A DNA stretch of 64,000 bases from Mariniflexile sp. AS56 (GCF_030552475.1 NZ_JAUPED010000003.1:62001-126000); one strand, 5' to 3'; positions 44,368-55,226 are shown, numbered from the stretch's first letter. Made by a program: numbers and translations. The notes: generated from the letters alone by a model not told the origin.

Positions 44368-46455
44368 TTAATTATGAAAATATAAGTTGTCGATATACAC
44401 AGTAGCTCCAGAAGACTCAAAAACTAATTGGGTAATAGCTGAAACATCTGTGCTGTAATTTGCTAAAGGAATATCTACACTCACCCAAGTACCACGTGTT
44501 AAGTTTGAAACCAACTCGATATCTTCTTTTAAAGGGTCGCCATCACCATAACTGGTGTTAACTAATTTTAAGCCAAGTGTTGTAGCATCTGGCGTGAAAT
44601 AGTCGATGTGTACAAATTTAAAACCAGCTAAATTGGTTGGGTTTCCATAATCTGTTACAATTCCTGTGTAATTCATGGCTTCATATTTCCAAATATTATT
44701 GCCATTAATTGTGATGGTTGAAAGCGTTGTAGATTGCCCCCAATTAGGGTTTACTTCACTTAAATTTATGTTTGTAAATGAATCACTAAAAAGTGATACC
44801 ACACTGCCTGCAGCGTTTGTTGGCGAAGGAGCCGCAACGGTAGGAGCAGAGCCATCACCATTTGTGTAAAAATACAAATTATCAATATATACTTTGGCTG
44901 ATGAAGATTCAATCACCAACTGTGTAATTCCTGAAATATCGGTACTGTAATTAGATAATGGTATATCGACACTTACCCAAGTTCCGGCTGTAATACTTGA
45001 AACGAATTCAATATCTTCTTTAAGTGGGTCACCATCACCATAACCTGTATTTACAAGTTTTAAACCAAGCGATGTCGCATCTGGAGTGAAATAATCGAAA
45101 TGCACAAAAGTTTTACCTGTTAGGTTGGTTGGGTTCCCGTAATCTGTAACGATACCTGAGTAATTTAAATTTTCATATAACCAGGTGTCATCTCCTTGAA
45201 TGGCAACAGTTGATAAGGTTGTAGATTGCCCCCAGTTTGGATTAACTTCACTTAAGGCTACATTAGTATAAGCGTTACTAAAAATAGAGGTTACATTGGC
45301 TTGCGGTGCTGTTGGCGTTGGTGCCTTAGCAATAGGAGCCGTTGGAATTGAAGATGGTTTGTAAAAATAGATGTTATCTAAAAAGATAGTTCCAAAACCG
45401 TCAGCTGCATACGGAGAGCCAACAAATTTAAATTGAAAAATATCGGCCATCGATAAACCTTGATCTGTAAAGTCGCTTAATGGAATATCAAAACTCACCC
45501 ATTGGTCTGCTACTAAGTTTTTTAGTACTGCTTTTTCACCAGTAGAACTACTAATAGGGTAAATTTCTAAAGCAGCTAAATCTGCTGTCCAAACATCAAT
45601 ATGTAAAAAGGTCATTCCCGAAGCGTCTACTGTCGATCCAAAGTCAACACCTTCATAGTTTAAGTTACCATATTGAATGATGTTATTACCATCCACATCA
45701 ATTTGCGTGTAGGTTGTTGATTGTCCCCAATTTGGATAAAAGTCAACACCAGATAAACTGGAATAGGCATCACTATAAATTGAAATCACATCGCCACTAT
45801 CACGTCTTGGTGGGGTTGTTGCATTTGTAATCGGTTGTAAAATAGCTGTTACTTCAAATTCTTGTGAAAACTCGGTAGTTTCTATCGCACCGCCCATCGC
45901 AACAACACGTATGGTATAGGTGCCTGCTTCTTGGTAGGTATAACTTACTACTTCACCAATGTTTCCTGTTACAGGAGTGTCATTACCAGCTTCTCCAAAA
46001 TAAACGTCGTAAGACATCGCGAAATCTGCAGTGGCAGTCACATTTACTTGTTTTGATAAGGCAGGATCATTTTCAATAGTCACCATTAAGTTTTCTGGTG
46101 CTTTAAATGATACAGTAATATCTTTTGAAACGGATGTTTTAAGTCCAGTCATGCCCAACGCCTCAATGTTTACTGTGTAATCACCTTCAGCATACACATG
46201 TTGTGCGCTAGCACCTTGTTTTACTGAAATAGGTGAAGCACCATCACCAAGTGTGATGTTGTATGAAACGGCAGATTCTGCGTTTGGTGTTATGGTCACT
46301 AAGCCTGTATTATCTTGAGTAATTTGAAACAGAGCAGAAACGTTTGATGGCGCCACCACATTGTCTATAAAACTCAAATCGTTATCATCTTCAGTACAAT
46401 TGATAAAGACGATTAAAATCAAGCTTAAGCTGAATATATATTTTAATGTTTTCAT
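44368..46455 (-). CDS. surface glycan-binding lipoprotein with three repeated CBM-like modules
   Basis: A 695-residue lipoprotein (LILIVFINCTEDD). Two PKD/Ig-like domains occupy about residues 30-210. Three homologous modules of about 150-160 residues follow, each with the phrase NPNWGQSTT (FYPNWGQSTT in the first), a GxTF(V/L)H segment and TWVSVDIPL, ending in (V/I)(Y/F)(I/L)DN(I/L)YF. Modules two and three are nearly the same over long stretches (for example YGDGDPLKEDIE), a recent internal duplication. The repeated beta-sandwich design suggests multivalent binding of the laminarin-like substrate. It follows SusD by 12 nt. Confidence 0.75.
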   Translation of the reverse strand: MKTLKYIFSLSLILIVFINCTEDDNDLSFIDNVVAPSNVSALFQITQDNTGLVTITPNAESAVSYNITLGDGASPISVKQGASAQHVYAEGDYTVNIEALGMTGLKTSVSKDITVSFKAPENLMVTIENDPALSKQVNVTATADFAMSYDVYFGEAGNDTPVTGNIGEVVSYTYQEAGTYTIRVVAMGGAIETTEFSQEFEVTAILQPITNATTPPRRDSGDVISIYSDAYSSLSGVDFYPNWGQSTTYTQIDVDGNNIIQYGNLNYEGVDFGSTVDASGMTFLHIDVWTADLAALEIYPISSSTGEKAVLKNLVADQWVSFDIPLSDFTDQGLSMADIFQFKFVGSPYAADGFGTIFLDNIYFYKPSSIPTAPIAKAPTPTAPQANVTSIFSNAYTNVALSEVNPNWGQSTTLSTVAIQGDDTWLYENLNYSGIVTDYGNPTNLTGKTFVHFDYFTPDATSLGLKLVNTGYGDGDPLKEDIEFVSSITAGTWVSVDIPLSNYSTDISGITQLVIESSSAKVYIDNLYFYTNGDGSAPTVAAPSPTNAAGSVVSLFSDSFTNINLSEVNPNWGQSTTLSTITINGNNIWKYEAMNYTGIVTDYGNPTNLAGFKFVHIDYFTPDATTLGLKLVNTSYGDGDPLKEDIELVSNLTRGTWVSVDIPLANYSTDVSAITQLVFESSGATVYIDNLYFHN

Positions 46456-46466
46456 ATCTTATTTTT

Positions 46467-47948
46467 TTAGTTTTGGTATCCAGGGTTTTGTGCCCATGTG
46501 TTACCCGATAATTCTATTTCTTGAATAGGAATTGGGAAAAGTTCATGTTTCCCTGTTTGAAAACCGGGTATGGCTTGGGCTGCTCTTCCTGTTCTTACCA
46601 AGTCGAAGAAACGGTGTCCTTCACCTACTAATTCAACACGACGTTCTTTATAAATATCGTTAGTTAGGTTGCTTCCCGTTGTTGTTACATTCCCTAACAT
46701 CGCTCTGTTACGCACTTTGTTTAAATAATTTTGAGCTCTTGCATCACTTATAGTACCTCTATTTAAAGCTTCGGCTGCCATTAATAAAACATCGGCATAA
46801 CGTATCGCTCGTGTGTTATTAGGGTTTGTAAGTGCCGCATCAGGTCTGTTCGCATCTCCCAAACGTGCGATGTACTTTCTATTAAAGTAGCCTGTCTGTT
46901 CATAACCAGCATCTTCATTATAACTGGCTGTTGGGTTTGCTTCAATCCATTTCTTAATATCTAAAATGGAATAATCCAATCGAATATCGCCTGCTTCAAA
47001 AGCATCTACAACATTTTGAGTAGGAACGTTAAAGCTATATCCAAAATCGAATACAGGGCCAACATAACCTCTTACGCCATTAAAACCTACAGCATAATTT
47101 CCTTCTAAACATTGAAAACAATCGTAAGAACCACCATCAACATCAGAATATTGAATTTCAAAAACCGATTCTATATTGTTTTCATATTCGTTCTCCCACA
47201 TTAATGGAGCGATGTCTGAAGACAATAAATCGTGTGGTCCATTATTAATCAAGTTTTCTAAAGAAGTTGCAGCCTCCGTAAATTTTTCTTGATATAAGTA
47301 TGCTTTTCCTAATAAAGCTTCAGCGGCACCTTTAGTTATTCTTCCAGTTTGACTTTGTGTGTAAGGAAGGTTGGCCACTGCAAAAATTAAATCGGCTTCT
47401 ATTTGAGCGTAGACTTGGGCCTTTGGAGTTCTTTCTAATCCAAATTGATCACCAAATTGAATACGTTTGTCTACTACCAAAGGCACATCGCCAAACCATT
47501 TTACCAATTCAAAATAGTAGAAAGCTCTTAAAAATCTGGTTTGAGCTAAAACACTTGTTTTGTTTGAAAAATCAGTTTTATCTTGAAACTCCATGATGTA
47601 GTTGGTACGATTAACACCGGTGTACATCCATGTCCAAATATTTCTAAGTTGAGCATTTACTGGGGTGTGAATCATATCGTCGATTTCCTGAATTCCAGGT
47701 GAATCTGTTGCGCTTTCACCACCAGCAAGTGTATTGTCTGATGCTATCTCTGCAATTTGAAATTGTTGTGCGGTTGCTTGTAAAAAATCATATGCAGCAA
47801 TTAATGCGTTTTGATAATCTGCTTCCGAATTGAAGAAATCTTCTGAATTCTCGTCTTCTGATGCCACATCAATAAAACTGTCAGCACATGAAAACATTGC
47901 TATAAATGCAAATGAAACAAGAATTTTTATTGTTTTTAAATTTTTCAT
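46467..47948 (-). CDS. susD: RagB/SusD-family nutrient uptake lipoprotein
   Basis: A 493-residue lipoprotein (SFAFIAMFSCADS). Family landmarks are the helical N-terminus (FFNSEADYQNALIAAYDFL), RFLRAFYYFELVKWFGDVPLV and AEALLGKAYLYQ, with a C-terminal KERRVELVGEGHRFFDLVRTG. It forms the lid over the SusC channel and captures glycan at the surface. It lies 9 nt after SusC. Confidence 0.93.
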   Translation of the reverse strand: MKNLKTIKILVSFAFIAMFSCADSFIDVASEDENSEDFFNSEADYQNALIAAYDFLQATAQQFQIAEIASDNTLAGGESATDSPGIQEIDDMIHTPVNAQLRNIWTWMYTGVNRTNYIMEFQDKTDFSNKTSVLAQTRFLRAFYYFELVKWFGDVPLVVDKRIQFGDQFGLERTPKAQVYAQIEADLIFAVANLPYTQSQTGRITKGAAEALLGKAYLYQEKFTEAATSLENLINNGPHDLLSSDIAPLMWENEYENNIESVFEIQYSDVDGGSYDCFQCLEGNYAVGFNGVRGYVGPVFDFGYSFNVPTQNVVDAFEAGDIRLDYSILDIKKWIEANPTASYNEDAGYEQTGYFNRKYIARLGDANRPDAALTNPNNTRAIRYADVLLMAAEALNRGTISDARAQNYLNKVRNRAMLGNVTTTGSNLTNDIYKERRVELVGEGHRFFDLVRTGRAAQAIPGFQTGKHELFPIPIQEIELSGNTWAQNPGYQN

Positions 47949-47957
47949 AATACCTAA

Positions 47958-50900
47958 TTATAATTTTAAGTTAATACCTAATAAAAATGTTTTAGCACTC
48001 GGATAAAACCCTTGGTCTATACCACCTCCTATAGGGGCTCCACTCGAAGCCGTTGGATCATAACCTTTATATTCTGTAAGTGTAAATAAGTTACTTGCTG
48101 AAACATAAAGACGTAGTTTACTTATTTTAGAATCTTCAAATACTTTATTAGGAAAAGTATAGCCTAATTGTACATTTTGTAAACGAACAAAAGAACCATC
48201 TTCTACATAAAAATCTGAAAAGAGACCATTAGGAGTTGCGCCGTTAGAAACTCTAGGGAAGGAGTTGCTTGTGCCTTCTCCCGTCCAACGTGCTAAATAA
48301 GAATTTGTTCTGTTGGTAAGTTGTTGACCACGTTCGTAATTGCGAACAATATCGTTTCCTACAGAAGCAAACGCGTAGGCAGCAAAATCGAAGTTCTTAT
48401 AATCTAAAGAGATGTTAAGACCCATCGTTGCATCTGGTAATGGGTCGCCTAGATTTGTTTTATCATCTAAAGTAATTACACCATCTCCGTTTTGGTCTAC
48501 ATATTTAATATCACCAGGTTGTGGCGTAATATCACCGATAGCCGATGTGTTAATCTCTGCTTGATTTTGAAAAATTCCAGCAGTTTGATACCCGTAAAAA
48601 TAGCCTATAGGGAAACCTGCTTCCATTCTAGAAGGTGCGGGTTGGCCAATGCCGAAGCTACCTCCTTCAAGAACGCCTGTATTGGTGTTCACATATAACA
48701 CCTCATTTCTAATATAAGTAACATTGTACTTGATGCTGAATTTAAAGTTATCGCTAAAATTATCTGAATAACCAATGGCAAATTCAAGTCCTTCATTTTC
48801 TACGGTACCACCATTAACAACGGGTGCACCACCTGTACCTAATAATCCTGATACTTCTGGAATTACTAATAAATCTTCGGTTGTTTTTTTGAAATAATCG
48901 GCAGTGATATCTATTTTATTTTTCATAAAACGCATATCCAAACCAATATCGAAGGTTTTTTGTTTTTCCCATCTAATTTCTGGATTGGCAATACCTCCTG
49001 CTGCGGTTCCAATGAATTCTTGGTCATCAAAAATATAAGTACCTTCTCCATTTAATAATGAAATATATCTATAATCTGGAATTCTGTCGTTACCCAAAAT
49101 ACCATAAGAAGCTCTTATTTTTAATAAGTTTATAGCGTCGCTGTTTTTAAGGAAGTCTTCATCTGAAGCTATCCAGCCAATAGATCCTGAGGGGAAAAAT
49201 CCGAATTTATTTTGAGGACCAAATTTTGTAGAACCGTCACGTCTTACAGCGGCAGTTAATAAATACTTCCCGTCGTAATCATATTGTACTCTACCAAAAT
49301 AAGATAGTAATCTAGCATCGAATGTCGCATTTCTACCAGTAAACCTGTTGATGTTTTCAATATCTGTAGATTGCTCTAAATTCGCATTTAAATAGGAGTT
49401 ATCTGGAATGTCAAACCCTGTCGCTCCTGTGAATTCCCCTGTTGTTTTAAAAACAGATGTTCCTAAAAGCACATTGATATTATGAATATCACTGAATTTG
49501 TTTTCATATTTAAGAAGTGCATCAAAGGTGTAATCTCTGTAGTAATTCAAACCTTCGAAGACGCTGCTTCTAAACACATTGCTGTTCTTTCCGCTTCCAA
49601 AATTGGCAATCGGGTTAAAAACTTTTGAAGACACTTCAGAATAGTTAAATTGAATATTAGTTTGTGCTGTAAAATGATCTAGGAAATTATAAGCTAACCC
49701 AGCATTTCCGCTTAACTTCATAACCTTACCTCTATCAAACGTGTCATCTATTTGGGCCAAGGGGTTAATAACCTCGCCACCCAATCCTTCTGCTAAGGTA
49801 TAAGCACCGGCATCATCATAAACAGAAAAAGTCGGAGCCATGTTTATGGCATTAAAAAGAACAGATGAATTTGAGTTTTCTGGAAGATTTCTTTTAGAAG
49901 TTCTCATTAAGGTTAAACCTGAATTGAATTTGAAATTCTCTAAGAAATCGATACTATAACTTGCATTGTTGGTAAAACGTGTAAAATTAGAATTGCCACC
50001 ACCAACAATACCATCTTGAGTTAAAAATGAACTACTGTAAGAGTAAGTTGAATTTTCACCACCACCTTTAAAAAGGATGTTGTGGTTTGTTATAGGGGCA
50101 CTTTCAAATACTTGATCTTGCCAATCTGTACCAACACCTAAACCAGAAATGTTAGAGTAAGGAGGTGTGTTGCCACCAGCAGCATAAGCTTCGTTAACAA
50201 TTAAAGCATATTCAGTCGCATTTAGAACCGGTATTTTACGTGTTGTTTCTTGAAAACCACCGTATGCATTATACTCAAAAGTTAAAGGCATGTTTTTACG
50301 ACCCGTTTTGGTTGTTATAATGATAACACCATTTGCAGCTCTTACACCATAAATACCGGCGGTCGCATCTTTTAAGATGTTTATACTTTCAATATCGTTT
50401 GGGTTAACAACACTTAAATCTTCAATAACATTGCCGTCAACCAAAATTAAAGGTCTGCTGTCTCCATTTGTAGAGACACCTCTAATGCTTATTGTAGAAC
50501 CACCACCAGGTGTGCCAGATTGCGAAGTGATATTAACACCAGCAACTTGCCCTTGTAAGGCTTGTTCTATTCGTGTTGGTTTTAAAGCTTCAATAATTTC
50601 GCTGGATACCACACTAACCGCACCCGTAATTTCTTTTTTAGTTTGTGTACCGTAACCTATAATAACAACTTCGTCTAGACTTGCTATATCTTCTTGAAGC
50701 GTAATAGTTAATGGTGAATTGTTGGTTACCTTAATTTGTTGAGTTGTATACCCAACAAAACTAAAGGTAAGTGTCGCACCTACTTTAACGTCTGCGATAG
50801 TAAAATTACCATCAAAATCTGAAGTGGCTCCTTTACTTGTATCTTTTACAAGAATGTTAACTCCAGGAATAGGTAAACCACTTTGGTCTAGAGTTGTTCC

Positions 50901-50981
50901 GCTTACATTCACATTTTGTGCACTTGAGTATGCTATGAAAAATAAAGCAAGGATTTTAAAGAGATAATGTCTCATATACAT
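47958..50981 (-). CDS. susC: SusC-family TonB-dependent outer-membrane transporter
   Basis: A 1007-residue SusC. After the signal peptide, a carboxypeptidase-like domain (about 25-105, VSGTTLDQSGLPIPGVNILVKD) precedes the plug (DEVVIIGYGTQTKKEITGAVS and SIRGVSTNGDSRPLILVDG). A 22-strand-type barrel ends in FLLGINLKL. It is slightly shorter than many SusC proteins of about 1000-1100 residues. It opens the locus operon. The start may be the second ATG, two codons later. Confidence 0.92.
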   Translation of the reverse strand: MYMRHYLFKILALFFIAYSSAQNVNVSGTTLDQSGLPIPGVNILVKDTSKGATSDFDGNFTIADVKVGATLTFSFVGYTTQQIKVTNNSPLTITLQEDIASLDEVVIIGYGTQTKKEITGAVSVVSSEIIEALKPTRIEQALQGQVAGVNITSQSGTPGGGSTISIRGVSTNGDSRPLILVDGNVIEDLSVVNPNDIESINILKDATAGIYGVRAANGVIIITTKTGRKNMPLTFEYNAYGGFQETTRKIPVLNATEYALIVNEAYAAGGNTPPYSNISGLGVGTDWQDQVFESAPITNHNILFKGGGENSTYSYSSSFLTQDGIVGGGNSNFTRFTNNASYSIDFLENFKFNSGLTLMRTSKRNLPENSNSSVLFNAINMAPTFSVYDDAGAYTLAEGLGGEVINPLAQIDDTFDRGKVMKLSGNAGLAYNFLDHFTAQTNIQFNYSEVSSKVFNPIANFGSGKNSNVFRSSVFEGLNYYRDYTFDALLKYENKFSDIHNINVLLGTSVFKTTGEFTGATGFDIPDNSYLNANLEQSTDIENINRFTGRNATFDARLLSYFGRVQYDYDGKYLLTAAVRRDGSTKFGPQNKFGFFPSGSIGWIASDEDFLKNSDAINLLKIRASYGILGNDRIPDYRYISLLNGEGTYIFDDQEFIGTAAGGIANPEIRWEKQKTFDIGLDMRFMKNKIDITADYFKKTTEDLLVIPEVSGLLGTGGAPVVNGGTVENEGLEFAIGYSDNFSDNFKFSIKYNVTYIRNEVLYVNTNTGVLEGGSFGIGQPAPSRMEAGFPIGYFYGYQTAGIFQNQAEINTSAIGDITPQPGDIKYVDQNGDGVITLDDKTNLGDPLPDATMGLNISLDYKNFDFAAYAFASVGNDIVRNYERGQQLTNRTNSYLARWTGEGTSNSFPRVSNGATPNGLFSDFYVEDGSFVRLQNVQLGYTFPNKVFEDSKISKLRLYVSASNLFTLTEYKGYDPTASSGAPIGGGIDQGFYPSAKTFLLGINLKL

Positions 50982-51193
50982 TTAGTTTTTAGTTTTAGTA
51001 AATTTAGTTATATAGATTGATGTATTGTAATTTTTAACCACAACAAAAAATATACATAGCAATAAAAGAGCTGTGTTTTTGTGAAAACACTAATAAATGT
51101 GGTTGATTTTAAGAAAAACACATTTCAGCCTTTAGTCCAAAAAACACCCAATGTTGTGGTGTTGTATAGGTGAAAAAGTGGTGTGTTGTGTAT

Positions 51194-54010
51194 TTATATT
51201 TCTAAAATGTAATCTGTTAAGCTATCATCGTGCTCTAAATTCATTTTTTTACGAAGTCTGTATCGTTTTACTTCTACACTTCTTGCCGATATATTTAGTA
51301 GCGGTGCTATTTCTTTTGATGATAAATTGAGCCTTAGGTAGGCACAAAGACGCAAATCATTTGAGGTTAGTACTGGGTGTATCGACTTAATCTTTTTAAT
51401 GAAGTCTTTATCTGCATTATTGAAGGCTTCTTCAAAGGCTTGCCAATCATCTGTATTGTTTAAGTTTCTGTCTATTATTTTTATAACTTGTTTTAAACTC
51501 TTGTCTTCTTGAGCCTTTTGTAACTCCTTTTTAATACTGTTTAAAAACTCATTCTTTTTAATTAAACTCATGGTAGAGATGCCTAACTCTCTATTTTTGT
51601 TTTCTATATCTTGTCTTAATTTATCATTATTAAAACGCATGAATTGTTGTTTGTTTTCAAGTTCTTTCAGTTCTAGTTTTTGTTGTGTTTTTTCTAATAG
51701 TTTTTCTCTTTGTTTTTTATAATAGCGCTTGTAAATGTTGTGCATAAGCAACGAGAAAAATAGAATAAAAAGAACGTAGCCCGTTATAGCGATATTAGAA
51801 ATATACCAGGGTCTTTCTATCATAAAAGAATAGGTTTCTGTATTGTCTGAAAATTGGTTACCTAAGCGTCCTCGAACATGAAATGTATAGTTGCCATACG
51901 GTAAGTTTTCAAATAAAGCATTGGAGTTGGTAGACCATGTGCTCCATTCATTGTAAATACCATCTAATTTAAATTGATATTCGGCTACTATATATTTTTT
52001 ATATTCAGGGATGCTAAATTCGAATTGTATGTTGTTTTCGTTGTTTTTATAGTCTCCTTTATCGTTTTTGTTTATTAAATTGAATTTGTACCCATTATTA
52101 TAGGTACTTGTTAGAATGGAGTTGATACTTATTTTGAAATTCGTATCAACCATTTTAGCGAGATCAATTAAAATATAGCCTTGAGATGTTCCGTAGAGGT
52201 ATAAATTATCATTTATATAGGTCATGTTTTCATAACCTGCAACATCATTTCTTAAGTTAATAGGTAAAGAAATCGTGTTTATTTTTGGAATGTCACTTAG
52301 CTTTCTAGGTGCTATATAACTAATATTGTATTTAGAAAAGCTCCATAGTTTATTAGATTGTGCGTCGGAAACTAGTTTGCCAGAAGTATAGGTTTCTTTA
52401 TTTAATAATTGACTGTAAATGCTGTCTTTAATGAATTTTTGTTCGGCTTTATTATATTTGAAAACCCCTTCTCCATAACTATAAAGAATATCATTTTCGT
52501 ATTTGATAAGACAAGATTTTGGACCTTTAGAAACCGATACATCTTGTTTAACATTCACAGCTGAAGATAAATTAGCATCTAATTTTACATGAAAAACACC
52601 TTTGTATTCATGACTAACTAAAACTTCGGTAGAATTTAATATTTCAAAATATCTGCTAGAAATATCAAAGCCTTTAATTTTGTTCTTTAGTTTCCAGGTG
52701 CCATTTGTTTTTTCGATGAGGTTTAAACCATTATAATTTCCTTGAAGTAATAAATCGGTTCTTCCATCAATTTTTTTAATGCCCCAAGTACCTAAAACAT
52801 CTATAACTAAGTTGGCTTTGGTACCGTTTATAATGAAAGTCCCCGAATTGTGTCCGCAAAAAAGCGTATTATCTATGGCTGTTAAACACCAAACCGCTCC
52901 TTGAGTGCCTTCAATTAACTCGAATTTTGAACTATTGGCGTCTAGTTTCTTGTAAAATAAGCCTTGGTTCGTGCCTAGATATAAATAGCCATTAAAACTG
53001 GTTGAGGTGTTAACTGAGCCTATGTTTCCTTTTTGATCTTTATAGATACTAAATGGAGACTTGATATTAATACAGTTAATACCATTTTCTAAACCCAACC
53101 AAATATTGTTTTCCAAGTCTTCGAAAACGGATAAAACTGTATTGTTGCTTAATCCATTTGTTTGGTCTATTTGATAATTAATCTCTCCATTTGAGGTGAG
53201 GTGGATGATACCGTTTGATACAGTTCCTAACAAAAAACTTTTATCTTTAAGTTGTTTGCTACTGTAAATTCTAACTTTTGAAAGGGCTTCATTAGCCTGA
53301 ATTTGCCATTTTTTAATGGTGTTATCCTTGAAGTGATAAAAGCCAGAATCTTCCGTTTCAAACAAGATATTATTGTTGTGATAAAAAATATTCACAAGTA
53401 GATTTTCTTGTAAAATAGGATCGTTAGAAACTAGTTTAGACTTTCCGTTTTCAATTTCATAAACCCCATCTTTCACCTTTTGGAAGTAAATACTCTTGTT
53501 AACCTTAAAAATTTTATAAATAGTGGTTTCAGATTCTATTATCGAATATTCTTGGTTCTGCGTATTATAAATGTAAATTCTATTTAGTGATTGAAACAGA
53601 ATCCAATCATCAATCGTTATAATATTCCAAATTTCTTCATCATCTAAAAAAGGAATGTTTAATTTGTCTGAAAGAGAAGTGTATTTTAATAAACCGTAAA
53701 TATTGGGTTCCCAATAACCGAACTCCCTATAGCTTCCTGTGTAAACATGATTATTTATTACGTTAACTGATCGAACCGTGGTTTGTTTTATATTGGAGTG
53801 TAAAGTCCATTTAGCACCATTAAACTCCAAAAGTCCTTTGTTGTTGGCAATATAAATGTATTTGTTGTCAGATTGGGATATAGACCAATTCTGGTTTTCG
53901 GCATTATAATCTGTAGGAGTGTAAACTTCTATAGGAGGTCTTTCTTGGGCTGCTAGATAGAAATTTAAAATACAAAAAAAAAGAAAGAAAAGTGGTTTAG
54001 TTGGTTTCAA
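51194..54010 (-). CDS. propeller/Y_Y_Y sensor with LuxR-type HTH, locus regulator
   Basis: A 938-residue one-component regulator. After a signal peptide, two-component-regulator-type propeller repeats fill about residues 25-640 (for example LSNNTVLSVFEDLENNIWLGLENG). A Y_Y_Y Ig-like domain (about 650-730) ends in NYTFHVRGRLG. One membrane helix follows (about 735-757, ITGYVLFILFFSLLMHNIY), then a coiled coil. A C-terminal LuxR-like HTH (SAYLR-like LCAYLRLNLSSKEIAPLLNIS) closes it, without kinase or receiver. Such proteins regulate SusCD loci of Bacteroidota, presumably sensing oligosaccharide in the periplasm. It is adjacent to susC. Confidence 0.8.
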   Translation of the reverse strand: MKPTKPLFFLFFCILNFYLAAQERPPIEVYTPTDYNAENQNWSISQSDNKYIYIANNKGLLEFNGAKWTLHSNIKQTTVRSVNVINNHVYTGSYREFGYWEPNIYGLLKYTSLSDKLNIPFLDDEEIWNIITIDDWILFQSLNRIYIYNTQNQEYSIIESETTIYKIFKVNKSIYFQKVKDGVYEIENGKSKLVSNDPILQENLLVNIFYHNNNILFETEDSGFYHFKDNTIKKWQIQANEALSKVRIYSSKQLKDKSFLLGTVSNGIIHLTSNGEINYQIDQTNGLSNNTVLSVFEDLENNIWLGLENGINCINIKSPFSIYKDQKGNIGSVNTSTSFNGYLYLGTNQGLFYKKLDANSSKFELIEGTQGAVWCLTAIDNTLFCGHNSGTFIINGTKANLVIDVLGTWGIKKIDGRTDLLLQGNYNGLNLIEKTNGTWKLKNKIKGFDISSRYFEILNSTEVLVSHEYKGVFHVKLDANLSSAVNVKQDVSVSKGPKSCLIKYENDILYSYGEGVFKYNKAEQKFIKDSIYSQLLNKETYTSGKLVSDAQSNKLWSFSKYNISYIAPRKLSDIPKINTISLPINLRNDVAGYENMTYINDNLYLYGTSQGYILIDLAKMVDTNFKISINSILTSTYNNGYKFNLINKNDKGDYKNNENNIQFEFSIPEYKKYIVAEYQFKLDGIYNEWSTWSTNSNALFENLPYGNYTFHVRGRLGNQFSDNTETYSFMIERPWYISNIAITGYVLFILFFSLLMHNIYKRYYKKQREKLLEKTQQKLELKELENKQQFMRFNNDKLRQDIENKNRELGISTMSLIKKNEFLNSIKKELQKAQEDKSLKQVIKIIDRNLNNTDDWQAFEEAFNNADKDFIKKIKSIHPVLTSNDLRLCAYLRLNLSSKEIAPLLNISARSVEVKRYRLRKKMNLEHDDSLTDYILEI

Positions 54011-54194
54011 TGGTGGTGCCTGTATTTGTTATGTTACTAATTTAGTAAAATTAAGGCATTAAAATAGTGTTGTATGGTATTTGTATAGGAAATTTTGTTA
54101 TTAATTATACATAATAGCGTGAATTAAAAAGCTCTGTGTATAGGTTTGTAGTCTTTGTTTTAAACTTGAACTGTGTGAAATTATAAGGAAATAG

Positions 54195-55226
54195 TTAGTC
54201 TTTTTTCACATGAGATGAATCTCTAATAATTAACTCGGCATCAAGAATTTTTTTGTTTAAAGTTTGCTTTATGTCTGGGTTGTTTACACGTTCTAAAAAT
54301 GTTAATGCAGCTAATTTCCCTATTTCCGTACTGTGTTGGTTGATGCTTGAAATAGTAGGGGTAACCATAGAGGTAAAAGGCTCGTTACCAAAACCAACAA
54401 GAGCCATATCGTTAGGTATGTCTATGTTATTCTCATTAAGTACTTGCAAGGCGCCTAAAGCAGCATAATCTCCAGCCACATAAACGGCATCAGGTCTGTT
54501 TTTTAAATTTAGAAGTTGTAGCATTTTTTCTCTACCATCTTCCAAAGTAAGACTGCTTTCTATTAATAGAGATTCATCTAGAGGTAAATCATATTTTTTT
54601 AAGGCGTCTATATAGCCTTTAATTCGGTTATTAAAAATTCGTGTACGTCTATAACCACCAATATGTGCAATACGTTTGCAGCCTTGTTCTACTAAATGTT
54701 CAACAATCATGTGGCTGCTTTCGTAATCGTTTATACCTATATAATCAACATTTAAATCATTTTCACCACGGTCAAAAAGAATTAATGGAATGCCTTTAGA
54801 TTTTATTTTTTCATAATAATTTAAGCTAATTGTTTCATTGGCCATAGAAGCAATAATGCCATCAACTTGTGTAAAGAGTAGGGTGTCAATGTTACTGCAT
54901 TCTTTTTTATAAGATTCGTTGGATTGTGTTATAATAATATTGTAACCTTCTTTATTTAAAACCTCTTCTATGTTTTGAATCACCGAAGAAAAAAAGTTGC
55001 TATTTGTTCGCGGAACGATGACGCCAACGAGGTTACTTTTGCCTCTACGTAGGGCACTAGCGAGGTGATTTGGTTGATAATTTAACTCCTTTGCAACCTT
55101 TTTTACGGCTTCTTTTGTTTTTGCACTAATTCGCGAATCGTCGTGAAGTGCCTTGGAAACTGCTGCTGGTGAAATATTTAACGCATTAGCAATGTCTTTT
55201 ATCGTAGTTTTTTTTTTGTTTATCAA
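54195..55226 (-). CDS. LacI-family transcriptional regulator
   Basis: A 343-residue regulator. The HTH is TIKDIANALNISPAAVSKAL with the hinge helix HLASALRRGKSNLVGVIVP, and a periplasmic-binding-protein-like effector domain follows. It is divergent from the kdgK-pfp-eda operon, with palindromes between them, so it very likely represses that operon and itself. The inducer is probably a sugar acid such as KDG or an oligouronide, but that is inference. It may instead link with the neighbouring glucan locus. Confidence 0.88.
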   Translation of the reverse strand: MINKKKTTIKDIANALNISPAAVSKALHDDSRISAKTKEAVKKVAKELNYQPNHLASALRRGKSNLVGVIVPRTNSNFFSSVIQNIEEVLNKEGYNIIITQSNESYKKECSNIDTLLFTQVDGIIASMANETISLNYYEKIKSKGIPLILFDRGENDLNVDYIGINDYESSHMIVEHLVEQGCKRIAHIGGYRRTRIFNNRIKGYIDALKKYDLPLDESLLIESSLTLEDGREKMLQLLNLKNRPDAVYVAGDYAALGALQVLNENNIDIPNDMALVGFGNEPFTSMVTPTISSINQHSTEIGKLAALTFLERVNNPDIKQTLNKKILDAELIIRDSSHVKKD

